From positions 248,001 through 312,000 of the forward strand of contig NZ_CDHO01000003.1 in assembly GCF_001006785.1 (NCBI RefSeq): a stretch of DNA of 64,000 bases, in the 5' to 3' direction. This DNA comes from Hyphomicrobium_B sp001006785. Lineage in GTDB: Bacteria; Pseudomonadota; Alphaproteobacteria; Rhizobiales; Hyphomicrobiaceae. This document shows positions 27,615 to 35,857 of this stretch, piece after piece. Every line of letters starts with the position of its first letter. Position 1 is the stretch's first letter. Below the pieces are notes generated by a model. It was not told where the DNA came from. It did not search any database and worked only from the letters and a program-made list of their open reading frames with translations. Both the position numbers and the translations under genes were made by a program.

Positions 27615-28330
27615 GAACCGCGGAACCCCGTCGCCAGAACATAAAGCTCGGAACTCTCCGCGCGGCTCGCGGGCGGCTTCACATGACGGACGACCTTGAA
27701 GTCGCGCTTCAACATATCGAGCAGATCGCGCTCGGTTCCGCCTTGGAACACCTTGCATAGGAAAACGCCGCCGGGCTCCAGCACGTCCGCCGCGAACGCT
27801 GCCGCCGCTTCGGCGAGTCCCATGATCCGGAGGTGATCCGTCTTCGCGTGCCCAACGGTCGGCGCCGCCATGTCCGACAGCACGACGTCCGCCTTCCCGC
27901 CGCGCAGCCGCGACTTCAGCAGATCTTCCGCATTCGGGTCCGTGAAATCCATTTCGATGATATCGACGCCGGGGATCGGCTCGAAGCTAAGATAGTCGAT
28001 CGCGACCACCTGTCCTTTGCCGCCGACCGACTTGACGCTTTCCGCCGCGACCTGCGACCAGCCGCCAGGCGCGGCCCCAAGATCGATGACGCGCTGTCCG
28101 GGCTTCAGGAAATTGTAGCGCGCGTCGATCTCACGAAGCTTGTACGCCGCGCGCGATCGCAAACCTTCGCGCTTCGACGCGGCAACATAAGGATCGTTCA
28201 GTTGCCGTTCGAGCCAGCGCGCCGACGACACCGAACGCTTGCGCGCGGTCTTCACCGCCGTATGCAATTGCCGTTGCCCGCCGCTGAGGCTTTGCCGGCC
28301 CTTGCCTCCGCCACTCTTGTTGTTCGTCAT
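27602..28330 (-). CDS. rlmE: 23S rRNA (uridine-2'-O)-methyltransferase RlmE (FtsJ)
   Basis: A 242-residue enzyme that 2'-O-methylates U2552 of 23S rRNA. RrmJ/FtsJ signatures: SRAAYKLREIDARYNFLKPG with the catalytic Lys, motif I VIDLGAAPGGWSQVA, DMAAPTVGHAKTDHLR with the catalytic Asp, and FLCKVFQGG with the second Lys. An N-terminal basic tail (MTNNKSGGGKGRQSLSGGQR) is longer than in E. coli. ATG 28330 overlaps the ppx/gppA stop (ATGA). The long open frame upstream of it belongs to a wrong frame of the phosphatase gene. Confidence 0.95.
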   Translation of the reverse strand: MTNNKSGGGKGRQSLSGGQRQLHTAVKTARKRSVSSARWLERQLNDPYVAASKREGLRSRAAYKLREIDARYNFLKPGQRVIDLGAAPGGWSQVAAESVKSVGGKGQVVAIDYLSFEPIPGVDIIEMDFTDPNAEDLLKSRLRGGKADVVLSDMAAPTVGHAKTDHLRIMGLAEAAAAFAADVLEPGGVFLCKVFQGGTERDLLDMLKRDFKVVRHVKPPASRAESSELYVLATGFRGSQGD

Positions 28331-29700
28331 GGGTTGGGCCTGTTTCCTGATCGTCGCGAGCGGCCACGACGGCGGCGGCCCGTGCGCCAGACGCCATCCT
28401 CCATCATGAGACGCATCAAAATGCCTTCGCGCAATCCGCGATCGGCGACCCGAAGGCGCTCGGCCGGCCAAAGCTTCAGAATGGCATCGAGAATGGCGCA
28501 GCCGGCAAGCACGAGGTCCGCGCGCTCCCGCCCGATGCAGGGTTCGAGAATACGATCCTCGTAGCTCAGATTGAGCAGCCGCGACGTGACATCGTTGATC
28601 TGCGCAGTGTTGAGCCAGATACCGTCGACGCGCTTGCGATCGTAGCGTTCGAGATCGAGCAGCACGCCCGCAATCGTCGTCACCGTGCCGGACGTGCCGA
28701 GGAAATGCACCTTCCGCCCCGCGACGCGCTCGCAAAAGCGATGCATCGCCTCGAACGGCGCGAGCAGTTCCATCACCGCATTGGACATCGCGGCGAAGCT
28801 GTCGGGCGTCACGGTCCGCCCGTCGAACCGTTCCGCAAGCGTCACCACGCCGACGGGAAGCGACTCCCAAGCCACGATGGCATCGTCGATATCGTAACGC
28901 CCGGTCAGCACGTCCCGGCGCGAACCGAACCGCGTCATGTCGAGCCAGATGATTTCCGACGAACCGCCGCCGATGTCGAACACTAGTACGAACTCGGCCT
29001 CGGGATCGATTAGCGTTGCGCATCCCGCCACCGCGAGCCGCGCTTCCATCTCCGAGGTCAGAACCTCGATCTCAAGGCCGAAATTGTCCCGCACGTTTGC
29101 GACGAACGACTGCCCGTTTTCCGCAACGCGACAGGCTTGCGTCGCAACCATGCGTGCGCGTCCCACACGGTGCCGCTGTAGCTTCCCCGCGCACACTTTC
29201 AACGCTTCCATCGTCCGGCTCATCGCCTGATCGGAGAGCCGCCCGGACAGGCTGACGCCTTCCCCGAGCCGAATGATTCGCGAGAACGCATCGACGACGC
29301 GGAACCCTCTGCGCGACGGGCGCGCGAGCAGCAAGCGGCAGTTGTTGGTCCCGAGATCGAGCGCGCCGTAGATCGGATCGGCAAGATCGTCGGCCCTCCC
29401 CCCAGCGCGCGCGTTAGAATCGCGGCGTGCGGTGGCGTCGGAAACTGAGGCTTGCTGCGCGGAATTTCGCTGATTTGCGGAGGCAGGCGTCGAGTTTCCG
29501 CTCCCGCCATGGGTTCCGCCAAGTCCAGCGGACTCGTCCGCTTTCGACAGACGCTCGGCACCAGGTGGCGCGCCAGGGCCTGGGTGATCTGGTTTCAAAT
29601 TGTCTCTCCAGGACCTGGCATCACGACGGCTGACAATGCTGCCGCCGCGCTCTTCAGGCCAATCATCTGGACCTCTGTTGGCAGGAGTGTAGCAGGTCAC
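28327..29700 (-). CDS. Ppx/GppA-family exopolyphosphatase/pppGpp phosphatase
   Basis: An ASKHA-fold phosphatase: YGALDLGTNNCRLLLARP (phosphate 1), FDIGGGSSEIIWLD and SLPVGVVTLAER are in the expected order, so it hydrolyses inorganic polyphosphate and/or pppGpp. The first 105 residues are low-complexity (Asp, Gly, Ser, Asn), and the start is doubtful: GTG 29700 is the longest option, and the conserved part begins only around residue 110. It is coupled to rlmE by an ATGA overlap. Whether it is Ppx or GppA cannot be decided from sequence alone. Confidence 0.88.
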   Translation of the reverse strand: MTCYTPANRGPDDWPEERGGSIVSRRDARSWRDNLKPDHPGPGAPPGAERLSKADESAGLGGTHGGSGNSTPASANQRNSAQQASVSDATARRDSNARAGGRADDLADPIYGALDLGTNNCRLLLARPSRRGFRVVDAFSRIIRLGEGVSLSGRLSDQAMSRTMEALKVCAGKLQRHRVGRARMVATQACRVAENGQSFVANVRDNFGLEIEVLTSEMEARLAVAGCATLIDPEAEFVLVFDIGGGSSEIIWLDMTRFGSRRDVLTGRYDIDDAIVAWESLPVGVVTLAERFDGRTVTPDSFAAMSNAVMELLAPFEAMHRFCERVAGRKVHFLGTSGTVTTIAGVLLDLERYDRKRVDGIWLNTAQINDVTSRLLNLSYEDRILEPCIGRERADLVLAGCAILDAILKLWPAERLRVADRGLREGILMRLMMEDGVWRTGRRRRGRSRRSGNRPNP

Positions 29701-29872
29701 GACCGTGCGTAAAGCGCGGAGCGGCGATGCACCGGACGAACGGCGATTTTGCCGGGCGCGGAGCAGACGACCGGCAAAAGATCGCGGATCGCGTACCCGC
29801 GCTTGCAGATGCCCGGACCTGCTGCTATGACCCCCGCTCCGGCGACGCCTCGCGTTCGCTAGGTCCCGGCTT

Positions 29873-29946
29873 TGGGGGATCGTCTAATGGTAGGACTGCA
29901 GACTCTGACTCTGCCTGTCTAGGTTCGAATCCTAGTCCCCCAGCCA
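29873..29946 (+). tRNA. tRNA-Gln (CTG anticodon)
   Basis: A complete cloverleaf. Acceptor TGGGGGA (29873-29879) pairs with TCCCCCA (29936-29942), followed by discriminator G and an encoded CCA (29944-29946). The D-arm is GTC-TAATGGTAG-GAC. The anticodon arm GCAGA-CTCTGAC-TCTGC gives anticodon CTG (reads CAG, Gln). The T-arm is CTAGG-TTCGAAT-CCTAG. Confidence 0.97.
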
Positions 29947-30091
29947 AAAAAAATACTTCATTTCAATAGCTTACGAAGTTTAGTCAGCACCTTCGTCCGT
30001 CTAAGCTGAGAATCTTACGACCGATCCCGACCTTCTTCTCCCATATGATGGTTAGAGCCCGTCGATTCCGAACCACAGCAGACATCAACGG

Positions 30092-30904
30092 TCAATGATC
30101 GGCGGCGGCATTGCGCCAGCTCGCAACGAATTCGCCGAGTTCGTTCTCGGCGATATCGGAAACGGCGAAGTAATCGAAATCCCGTCCGCGCCAGCGGATC
30201 ACGGAATATCCGTCGCGCGTTTCTACGAGCAACGATCCGTTCAACGCGCTCGTTCGGCCAGAGGGCACCGCGACCACACTGATGACATGGGCATGGCGCT
30301 GGTAAACTAGAACCGGAACGGCCTTCCCGTTTAAAATTTCCACTCGGCCGCCGGCAAGGGGAAATCCCGAAGCGGCTAGATCGACAACCTGCGGAGACAG
30401 CGCGAGCTTGCTGTCAAACCAAGGCTTCACCGTATGGCGGTCGCTTGATGCGACGTCATAGGGAGTTGCCGCCAGGAGCGCGCGTCGATGATCGGCGACA
30501 ATAGCCGCGACATCGTTCGATACCGGATCCTGGCGCAAAATGCTGTACGTCCCTGTTCCCGCAACGAACGCCGCCAGCGCCGCCGCTACGGCGAGTTGAC
30601 GCCAGCTTCCACGATATTTGAACGATATAGGAGAGGGCCGAAGCGGTACGACTTCTGCTCCAGATACTTCTGCAATCTGCACGATGCGCCGCCTCAAGTC
30701 ATCCGAAGCTCGCGGTCGCGCGGCATCCGATTTCAACAGGATATGCAATTGCCTCAAGCGGTCGTATTCGGCTTTAAGCGCCGCATCGCTTTCCAAACGA
30801 TGCTCAACGTCCAGCGCCGATGCTGCATCGAGTTCGCTATCGATGTAGGCATTCAGCAGAAGAAGCGACTCTTCCCGAGAAGACCATGATGTCGGTTTGA
30901 TCAT
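30092..30904 (-). CDS. Anti-sigma factor (membrane, no zinc motif)
   Basis: A 270-residue protein coupled to the ECF sigma gene by ATGA overlap, so it is its likely antagonist. The N-terminal domain is helical (LNAYIDSELDAASALDVEHRLESDAALKAEYDRLRQL), resembling the anti-sigma domain of RsgI/RskA-type proteins. One membrane segment lies near residue 107 (LAVAAALAAFVAGTGTYSIL), followed by a periplasmic domain of about 150 residues. The His-X3-Cys-X2-Cys zinc-anti-sigma motif is absent; the only possible metal ligands are scattered, so redox sensing through ZAS is unlikely. Periplasmic sensing is inferred. Confidence 0.85.
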   Translation of the reverse strand: MIKPTSWSSREESLLLLNAYIDSELDAASALDVEHRLESDAALKAEYDRLRQLHILLKSDAARPRASDDLRRRIVQIAEVSGAEVVPLRPSPISFKYRGSWRQLAVAAALAAFVAGTGTYSILRQDPVSNDVAAIVADHRRALLAATPYDVASSDRHTVKPWFDSKLALSPQVVDLAASGFPLAGGRVEILNGKAVPVLVYQRHAHVISVVAVPSGRTSALNGSLLVETRDGYSVIRWRGRDFDYFAVSDIAENELGEFVASWRNAAADH

Positions 30905-31443
30905 GCGACACCTGCCTTTCCGGCGCCCGTCTTCCCGATGTTCTGAATGAGCAGGCTGCGGGCACGCGCAAGCCGCGACATGACCGTTCCGATGGGGATC
31001 GCAAGAGCCTTAGCGATCTCCTGATAGCTGAGCTCTTCGATTTCTCTGAGCACCAAAGCTTCGCGATAGGCCATGGGGAGTGCCGCGATGGCATTATGAA
31101 GCTGCTCTGAATCTGCTTTCTCGATGAGCATCGTTTCCGGCGAGACTTGCGATCCGATCGCTTCCAGACTCGCTCGCTCAAAGGTGGCATCGTCGTCGGT
31201 TGTCACCATGACCTTCGACCTGTTCTTGGCAATCCATGTAAAGGCAGTGTTGCGGACGATGGCGAGGAGCCACGCGCGGGGATTGGCGTAACCGACGGAT
31301 GAGATCGCGCGGAACGCCCTTAGACAAGCCTCCTGCACGACGTCCTCGGCATCGGCGCGATTACCCGTAAGCCAACGCGCCAAGGCCAAGGCGTCGTCGA
31401 CATGGGGCAACACCACTTCTGAAAATCGTTGCTTGTCGTCCAT
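30901..31443 (-). CDS. ECF RNA polymerase sigma factor
   Basis: A 180-residue sigma-70 family factor with only regions 2 and 4. Region 2 is ARWLTGNRADAEDVVQEACLRAFRAI (helix 2.2-2.4). Region 4 is LPMAYREALVLREIEELSYQEIAKALAIPIGTVMSRLARAR with a typical HTH. It is followed by its anti-sigma gene (ATGA overlap) and preceded by a cytochrome c and a metallophosphoesterase gene, all on the minus strand. The operon promoter element at 32871-32896 has an ECF-like GGAATAA -35 and may be its own target. Confidence 0.95.
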   Translation of the reverse strand: MDDKQRFSEVVLPHVDDALALARWLTGNRADAEDVVQEACLRAFRAISSVGYANPRAWLLAIVRNTAFTWIAKNRSKVMVTTDDDATFERASLEAIGSQVSPETMLIEKADSEQLHNAIAALPMAYREALVLREIEELSYQEIAKALAIPIGTVMSRLARARSLLIQNIGKTGAGKAGVA

Positions 31444-31499
31444 GCCGCCTCACGCGGGCATTACCTGAACAGAATAAAAATAGCAGATTGAACTTCGGC

Positions 31500-31868
31500 C
31501 TAGTGCGCCTGTTCCTTTAAATATTCGATGACGTCCGCTCGATCTTTCGCTGCATCAAGATGAAAAAACATTTTCGATCCGGGAACGAGCTTTTGCGGAT
31601 CCGTCAGCCACTTGTCGAGCGTCTCCTCGGTCCAGGTCAAGCCGGAATTCTTCAAAGCGGGAGAATAGCTGTAGTCGGTGAGCGCGCCGGCTTTTCTGCC
31701 AACGACGCCGCGATGCCTCGGACCAAGATCGTTCGTGTCCAACGAATGACAATCCTGGCAGCTCTGATAAACCTCCTCGCCGTGCGATGCATCCGCCGCC
31801 GCGAGCGCTTGTCCGGACACGAGTAAGCTCAGCGCCGCAACAGCCGCGCAACGTATTATCTGTCTCAT
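31500..31868 (-). CDS. Class I c-type cytochrome, periplasmic
   Basis: A 122-residue protein with a signal peptide cleaved after ALAA and a single CQDCH haem site near residue 36. The distal ligand is likely Met in GSKMFFHL near residue 99. Conserved features around GPRHRGVVGRKAG resemble cytochrome c2/c550 types of the alphaproteobacteria. The gene is 11 bases downstream of the metallophosphoesterase and 57 bases before the sigma factor, so it is part of the same transcription unit. Its electron-transfer partner is unknown. Confidence 0.93.
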   Translation of the reverse strand: MRQIIRCAAVAALSLLVSGQALAAADASHGEEVYQSCQDCHSLDTNDLGPRHRGVVGRKAGALTDYSYSPALKNSGLTWTEETLDKWLTDPQKLVPGSKMFFHLDAAKDRADVIEYLKEQAH

Positions 31869-31879
31869 ATCTGAATGTC

Positions 31880-32824
31880 CTAGTCGGCCAACGATGTGTC
31901 GGTGATCGCCAAAGGCGAACTATTTCGCTTGAATGCCACGCTGGTAACGCCGAGCACGCTGCGAAGTTTGTCAGCCGGCACCCGGAGTGGCCCGGGGGAA
32001 GGCGCTGTACCGGGCGCCGGCTGTGGGAAGGCCGTGGAACGTGCGGTATGAAACGTCACGTTTCCTTCGACCTTCTGCATAAGCTGATGAATATGCCCGT
32101 TGAGGACGGTCACCGATCCAAAACGCTTGAGATATGTGAGCGCGACGGCTGCATCGTCCGTGCCCCATCCCCAAGCCGGATACACCGACCATAGCGGGAT
32201 ATGCGCGAACACGACGATTGGCGTCGAAGACTTCAGCGGCCGCAGATCATCTTCAAGCCATTCGAGCTGTTCGCGCCCGAGAAATCCAAGGCCGAACTGC
32301 TTCAGGTTCACCACATTGTTGAGACCGATGAAGTGAACACCGTTGGCGTCGAAGCTATACCAGCCGCCGCCTTTCGCGTTCTTGCCATAGCGTTCGAGAT
32401 AAGCTTTTTCCGTCGCCTCGTCGGTGATGTCATGCTCACCGGGGATGTAGTGCACGTTGAGACCGGCGCTGCCGATGATCTGGCTGGCATCATCGAATTC
32501 AGATGGTTTTGCGCTGTGCGTAATATCGCCAGTGTGCAACAGGAATTGCGGTTTTTCCGGGAGCGCGCCGATCCGTGCAACCGCCTCCTTCAGCGTGTCG
32601 ATCGCATGCGGATTGGCCGGCTTATCGAAGCCAACGTGACTGTCGGAAATTTGCATGAAGGTGAAGCCGCTCGCTGCCGCCGCAGCTGCCTCGGCATCGT
32701 CCAACAGAGACAGGGATTTCGGAACACCGCCGGCCACCGTCCAAAGAACGCCAGTTCCCGCCCAAAGCATGCATTCCAATGCATGCCGCCGGTTTATCTT
32801 GGGACCATCCGCACTATCGTCCAT
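31880..32824 (-). CDS. Exported metallophosphoesterase
   Basis: A 314-residue calcineurin-like phosphoesterase. Metal-binding motifs appear in order: QISDSHVG (D-x-H), HTGD, GEHD where most members have GNHD, AHIPL and NGHIH. The N-terminus is INRRHALECMLW followed by a hydrophobic stretch, so Tat export is possible, ending near ASG before the domain. ATG 32824 has AAGGGA upstream; the open frame from 32983 would include the promoter and has no support. It is the first gene of the sigma-factor operon. The Glu substitution in GNHD is a known variation, but its effect is unclear. Confidence 0.9.
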   Translation of the reverse strand: MDDSADGPKINRRHALECMLWAGTGVLWTVAGGVPKSLSLLDDAEAAAAAASGFTFMQISDSHVGFDKPANPHAIDTLKEAVARIGALPEKPQFLLHTGDITHSAKPSEFDDASQIIGSAGLNVHYIPGEHDITDEATEKAYLERYGKNAKGGGWYSFDANGVHFIGLNNVVNLKQFGLGFLGREQLEWLEDDLRPLKSSTPIVVFAHIPLWSVYPAWGWGTDDAAVALTYLKRFGSVTVLNGHIHQLMQKVEGNVTFHTARSTAFPQPAPGTAPSPGPLRVPADKLRSVLGVTSVAFKRNSSPLAITDTSLAD

Positions 32825-32870
32825 CGAGAAATCCCTTCTGTGAGCCGTGTTGTCGGCGTTTGAAGAGCAA

Positions 32871-32896
32871 GACTCGGGGAGACGGCGCTTTATTCC
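32871..32896 (-). promoter_or_regulatory. Candidate ECF promoter of the metallophosphoesterase / sigma operon
   Basis: On the minus strand GGAATAA (32896-32890) and GAGTC (32875-32871) are separated by exactly 14 bases. The start of transcription would fall about 40 bases before the ATG. GGAAT-type -35 elements are typical of ECF sigma factors. The same architecture is found on the opposite strand 50 bases away. Confidence 0.65.
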
Positions 32897-32946
32897 GACG
32901 CCATCAAAAAATTGCACCACGCGCTCGAAAACCAGTGGCGGTGACG

Positions 32947-32972
32947 GGAATAATCCATCGCTCCGACGAGTC
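32947..32972 (+). promoter_or_regulatory. Candidate ECF promoter of the divergent small exported protein
   Basis: On the plus strand GGAATAA (32947-32953) and GAGTC (32968-32972) are separated by exactly 14 bases, as on the minus strand at 32871-32896. It lies about 40 bases before ATG 33011. Identical spacing and sequence on both strands of one divergent region argue for a shared sigma factor. Confidence 0.6.
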
Positions 32973-33010
32973 CAGCTCGGCATCGTTCACGGCAAATCCC
33001 AGGAGGACTT

Positions 33011-33292
33011 ATGTCTCGGTGTCTCAAACTCTGCACGGCCTGTGTCGGCATGGCGTGCGCCGCTTCTCAGGCGCGGGGCGCAATCCGATGCGACGGCAAT
33101 TTCCAGATGGTCAATGGTGCCAGCGTCTCGACGCCCTACTGTCAGGACGAGGCCTTGGCTGCCCATCAACGCAAGCAGGGATCGAAAGTAACTGGATCGG
33201 AAATTCGCAGCCGCCCCGACCTCAAACGCGAAGCTTGCACACTCGCCTTGCCGGAAAGCGAGACGGCTTGCGCTGGCTATACCAGTGACTAG
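33011..33292 (+). CDS. Small exported Cys-containing protein, conserved in related bacteria
   Basis: A 93-residue protein with a signal peptide (MSRCLKLCTACVGMACAASQARG). The mature part starts AIRCDGNFQMVNG and contains STPYC, REACTL and TACAGY, giving four Cys that could form disulfides. I recall a similar RCDGNxQ / STPYC pattern from other Hyphomicrobiales hypothetical proteins, but no function is known. A strong AGGAGG precedes ATG 33011. It faces away from the metallophosphoesterase-sigma operon and carries the second copy of the shared promoter element, so it is a likely regulon member. Confidence 0.8.
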   Translation: MSRCLKLCTACVGMACAASQARGAIRCDGNFQMVNGASVSTPYCQDEALAAHQRKQGSKVTGSEIRSRPDLKREACTLALPESETACAGYTSD

Positions 33293-33366
33293 TAAATGCA
33301 CTATCGCTTGGATTATTGAGAGAAACCTTCATATTGAAGGCTTCTCTTTTTCGAGGATTGAACCGC

Positions 33367-34119
33367 GTGGCTGTCAGTCGGCGAAGAATGCTGCAAGGAT
33401 CTGCCGCGGGCGGGTTCATGGCGATTGCAGCGTCAAAGACGTTGGCGATTGCAGAGCCGCGAACCCGGGCCGTTCTTTTCGATGCATTCGCAATCTTCGA
33501 TCCGGGTCCTGTTTCTCTTGCTGCGAAAAACGCAATTGGCGATCGCAGCGAAGAGTTCATGAGAATATGGCGCACAAAACAATTCGAGTACACGTGGCTT
33601 AGAAATTCAGGCGGTGTGTACAAGAATTTCTGGGACGTGACGAAGGATGCATTGGGCTTCGCCGAACGGCATTTGGGACTGCGCCTGCAGCCGGATACCC
33701 GACAGTCTCTTCTTGATTCTTACTTCAAATTGCAACCTTGGCCGGACGTGCCTGCAGGCATCGAAATTTTGCGATCCAAAGGTCTGAAACTCGGAATCCT
33801 TTCGAACTTCACCGACGCCATGCTTGATTCCAATCTCGCAAATGCAGCCGGCCTCAAGCTTGACGTTTGTCTTTCGACGGATCGCGTCCGTCGATTTAAA
33901 CCCGATCCACAAGCCTATGCGATGGGACCGGCCGCGCTCAATCTATCGCAAGATGAGATCGTCTATGTCGCCTTCGCAGGCTGGGATGCAGCTGGAGCGG
34001 CGTGGTCTGGCTATCGAACCTTCTGGCTTAATCGTTTGCGGGCCGTTGAAGAACACCTCGACACCAGCATTGCGGCCGCGGCGGCTCAATTTGACGATCT
34101 GATAAAATTCCTGTCGTAG
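33367..34119 (+). CDS. Tat-type exported HAD protein related to type II haloacid dehalogenases
   Basis: A protein of the HAD / L-2-haloacid dehalogenase type II family: LFDAFAIFDP (nucleophile Asp), LSNFTDAML, RFKPDPQAY with Lys, and AGWDAAGAAWSGYRTFWLNR. Two deviations from dehalogenases are visible: the Thr after the nucleophile is missing by a one-residue shortening, and the Ser/Asn pair before the last Asp motif (usually SSNAWD) is replaced by AFAGWD. The N-terminus SRRRMLQGSAAGGFMAIAA is a Tat signal. GTG 33367 puts it at the start; TTG 33316 is the longer option. Dehalogenase activity is therefore doubtful. Confidence 0.75.
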   Translation: MAVSRRRMLQGSAAGGFMAIAASKTLAIAEPRTRAVLFDAFAIFDPGPVSLAAKNAIGDRSEEFMRIWRTKQFEYTWLRNSGGVYKNFWDVTKDALGFAERHLGLRLQPDTRQSLLDSYFKLQPWPDVPAGIEILRSKGLKLGILSNFTDAMLDSNLANAAGLKLDVCLSTDRVRRFKPDPQAYAMGPAALNLSQDEIVYVAFAGWDAAGAAWSGYRTFWLNRLRAVEEHLDTSIAAAAAQFDDLIKFLS

Positions 34120-34232
34120 GGAACGTGCCGTTCCTGTGTTTGATTGCCCCGGCGCATTTGTAACTTGTATGACAGAATTCCTGCCCGGCGGCTTTGGATT
34201 GCCCGGCAACAGCATTTTCGGATTGTTTTCGA

Positions 34233-35216
34233 CTAGGACACGAGGCGGGCAGCCGCGTACGCCGCTACGAAGCATACGGGAAAGGTAATTATCCAGGCGA
34301 GCACGATCCGGAGAAGAACAGCCCACCGAACATCGGAAGTCCGGCGGCTCGCAGCAGCTCCTGCAATGGCACTCGTGATCGTGTGGGTCGTCGACAGCGG
34401 AACTCCAAACCCCGACGCGCCAAAGATCGTCATACCGGCGGCGGCCTGGGCTGCAAAACCTTGCCAACTTTGCAGCCGCGTCATGCGCCACCCAATGGTG
34501 CGGATGATCCGCCAGCCACCCGCCGATGTTCCCGCCGCCATCGTCAAGGCGCACACGACGATCACCCACCACGGTATCGTGAACGTGGCGGCCGCACCGC
34601 CTATGAGCAATGTCGTCGCAAACACGCCCATGAACTTTTGTCCGTCGTTCAATCCGTGATTGAAGGCAAGAAAGCAGGCGGCAGCAACAGAAAGCCTATC
34701 GAAAGTCCTTTTAGCCGGGCCGGGCTTGGCGCCGCCGGCGATGCTCACGGTGATGGCTCCAATGGCATAAGCGACAAGCCCGCCAAGCACGATCGACATC
34801 ACCATGCCGATAATGACCTTTTCCCACCCCGACCATTGCAGCGCCGACCAACCCCCGCCCGCGTACGCCGCACCGGCAAGGCCGGCAAGGAGTGCGTGCG
34901 ACTTGCTCACGGGAAGTCCGGCGCGGGCCGCGAATGTTCCCCACGCGATAATACTCAGCATTGCTGCTGTAATAGAATGAAGCGTCAGCGCATTTGGCTC
35001 TACTATGCCCTTGCCGACGGTCGCAGCGACGGCCGTTCCAGACATAGCCCCAGCGGTATTCATGATCACCGCCATGACGATAGCTGCGCGCGGCGACATC
35101 ACCCCTGTAGCGACGACCGTTGCTATTACGTTTGGCGCATCTGTCCAGCCGTTCACGAACTCGGCGGCAAGGATAGTTGCGAGAGCTACGACGAGCGCAA
35201 TCGAAATCACGCTCAT
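34233..35216 (-). CDS. pit: Inorganic phosphate transporter, PiT family
   Basis: A 327-residue PHO4/PitA-type transporter with about ten membrane segments and the two duplicated signatures: GWTDAPNVIATVVATGVMSPRAA near the N-terminus and FNHGLNDGQKFMGVF in the middle, then STTHTITSAIAGAA near the C-terminus. It transports phosphate, often as a metal-phosphate complex, driven by protons. The start ATG 35216 overlaps the stop of the DUF47 gene by four bases, a very common pair. Confidence 0.92.
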   Translation of the reverse strand: MSVISIALVVALATILAAEFVNGWTDAPNVIATVVATGVMSPRAAIVMAVIMNTAGAMSGTAVAATVGKGIVEPNALTLHSITAAMLSIIAWGTFAARAGLPVSKSHALLAGLAGAAYAGGGWSALQWSGWEKVIIGMVMSIVLGGLVAYAIGAITVSIAGGAKPGPAKRTFDRLSVAAACFLAFNHGLNDGQKFMGVFATTLLIGGAAATFTIPWWVIVVCALTMAAGTSAGGWRIIRTIGWRMTRLQSWQGFAAQAAAGMTIFGASGFGVPLSTTHTITSAIAGAAASRRTSDVRWAVLLRIVLAWIITFPVCFVAAYAAARLVS

Positions 35217-35857
35217 GTCTCCTTGCGGATCAGGGAGACAATCAACTTACCGCAACGTTTCGCGTCGTCGGTTGTTTGCTCAAGCATCGAATAAAGCTTC
35301 TCGAGGGCGATGAACTCGAGCGTGTTTGTTTCCATTGTCGAGAACTCGTCCACGAGATTCCGTTCCGCCCGCGCGATGATTTTATCGGCATTGGCTTCTG
35401 CGTCGTTGATGGCCTTTGCGCCTTCGCGAGCGCGGTTTAGTGACATCGGTCCTGCGCTGACCGCACTAACGAGATCGCGCAGGGCCCGGATTGCGCTCTC
35501 AGCCGCAACAACGAGCTCCTCCGCTTCGGGTCGCAACACTCTAAGATATCGCTTGTAGATATCAACGTGCGTGGCCGCACCCCGCATGCCATCAATCACA
35601 TCATCAAGAGCATCTGTCAGGCGCAGTGCATCGGGCGTGTCGAAGCGCATGATGAAGGCATTGTCGAGCAGTTCGTGAATCGCATCGACGATCTTATCGG
35701 CGCTCTTTTCAAACGACACGATCCCCGGCAAGTCCTGGCCATTGGTTTGGCGGAAATGGGCGGCGCATGCGACTCCAACGTCCGCCAAATCAAGAAGGTG
35801 CTTTCCAAAAGCCTTGTTGGGACTATCGCCCAACAGCCGAGCAATTGCATTGGCCAC
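35213..35857 (-). CDS. DUF47 / PhoU-like Pit accessory protein
   Basis: A 214-residue helical protein of the DUF47 family, PhoU-like, found together with Pit transporters and thought to modulate them. Start: GTG 35857 (then ANAIARLLGDSPNKAFGKH) with GGGGGAG six bases upstream. The longer open frame to 35968 would include a non-conserved tail. Conserved DUF47 parts are visible: FEKSADKIVDAIHELLDNAF, DALDDVIDGMRGAATH, EANADKIIARAERNLVDEF. It ends in an ATGA overlap with pit. Confidence 0.9.
   Translation of the reverse strand: MANAIARLLGDSPNKAFGKHLLDLADVGVACAAHFRQTNGQDLPGIVSFEKSADKIVDAIHELLDNAFIMRFDTPDALRLTDALDDVIDGMRGAATHVDIYKRYLRVLRPEAEELVVAAESAIRALRDLVSAVSAGPMSLNRAREGAKAINDAEANADKIIARAERNLVDEFSTMETNTLEFIALEKLYSMLEQTTDDAKRCGKLIVSLIRKET

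Noticed and set aside
28331..29023. N-terminal extension of the rlmE frame
   Set aside because: It overlaps the Ppx/GppA gene in another frame; rlmE similarity begins only at ATG 28330.
34194..35294. 366-codon plus-strand frame opposite pit
   Set aside because: Shadow of the Pit transporter; His/Arg-rich, with no domain.
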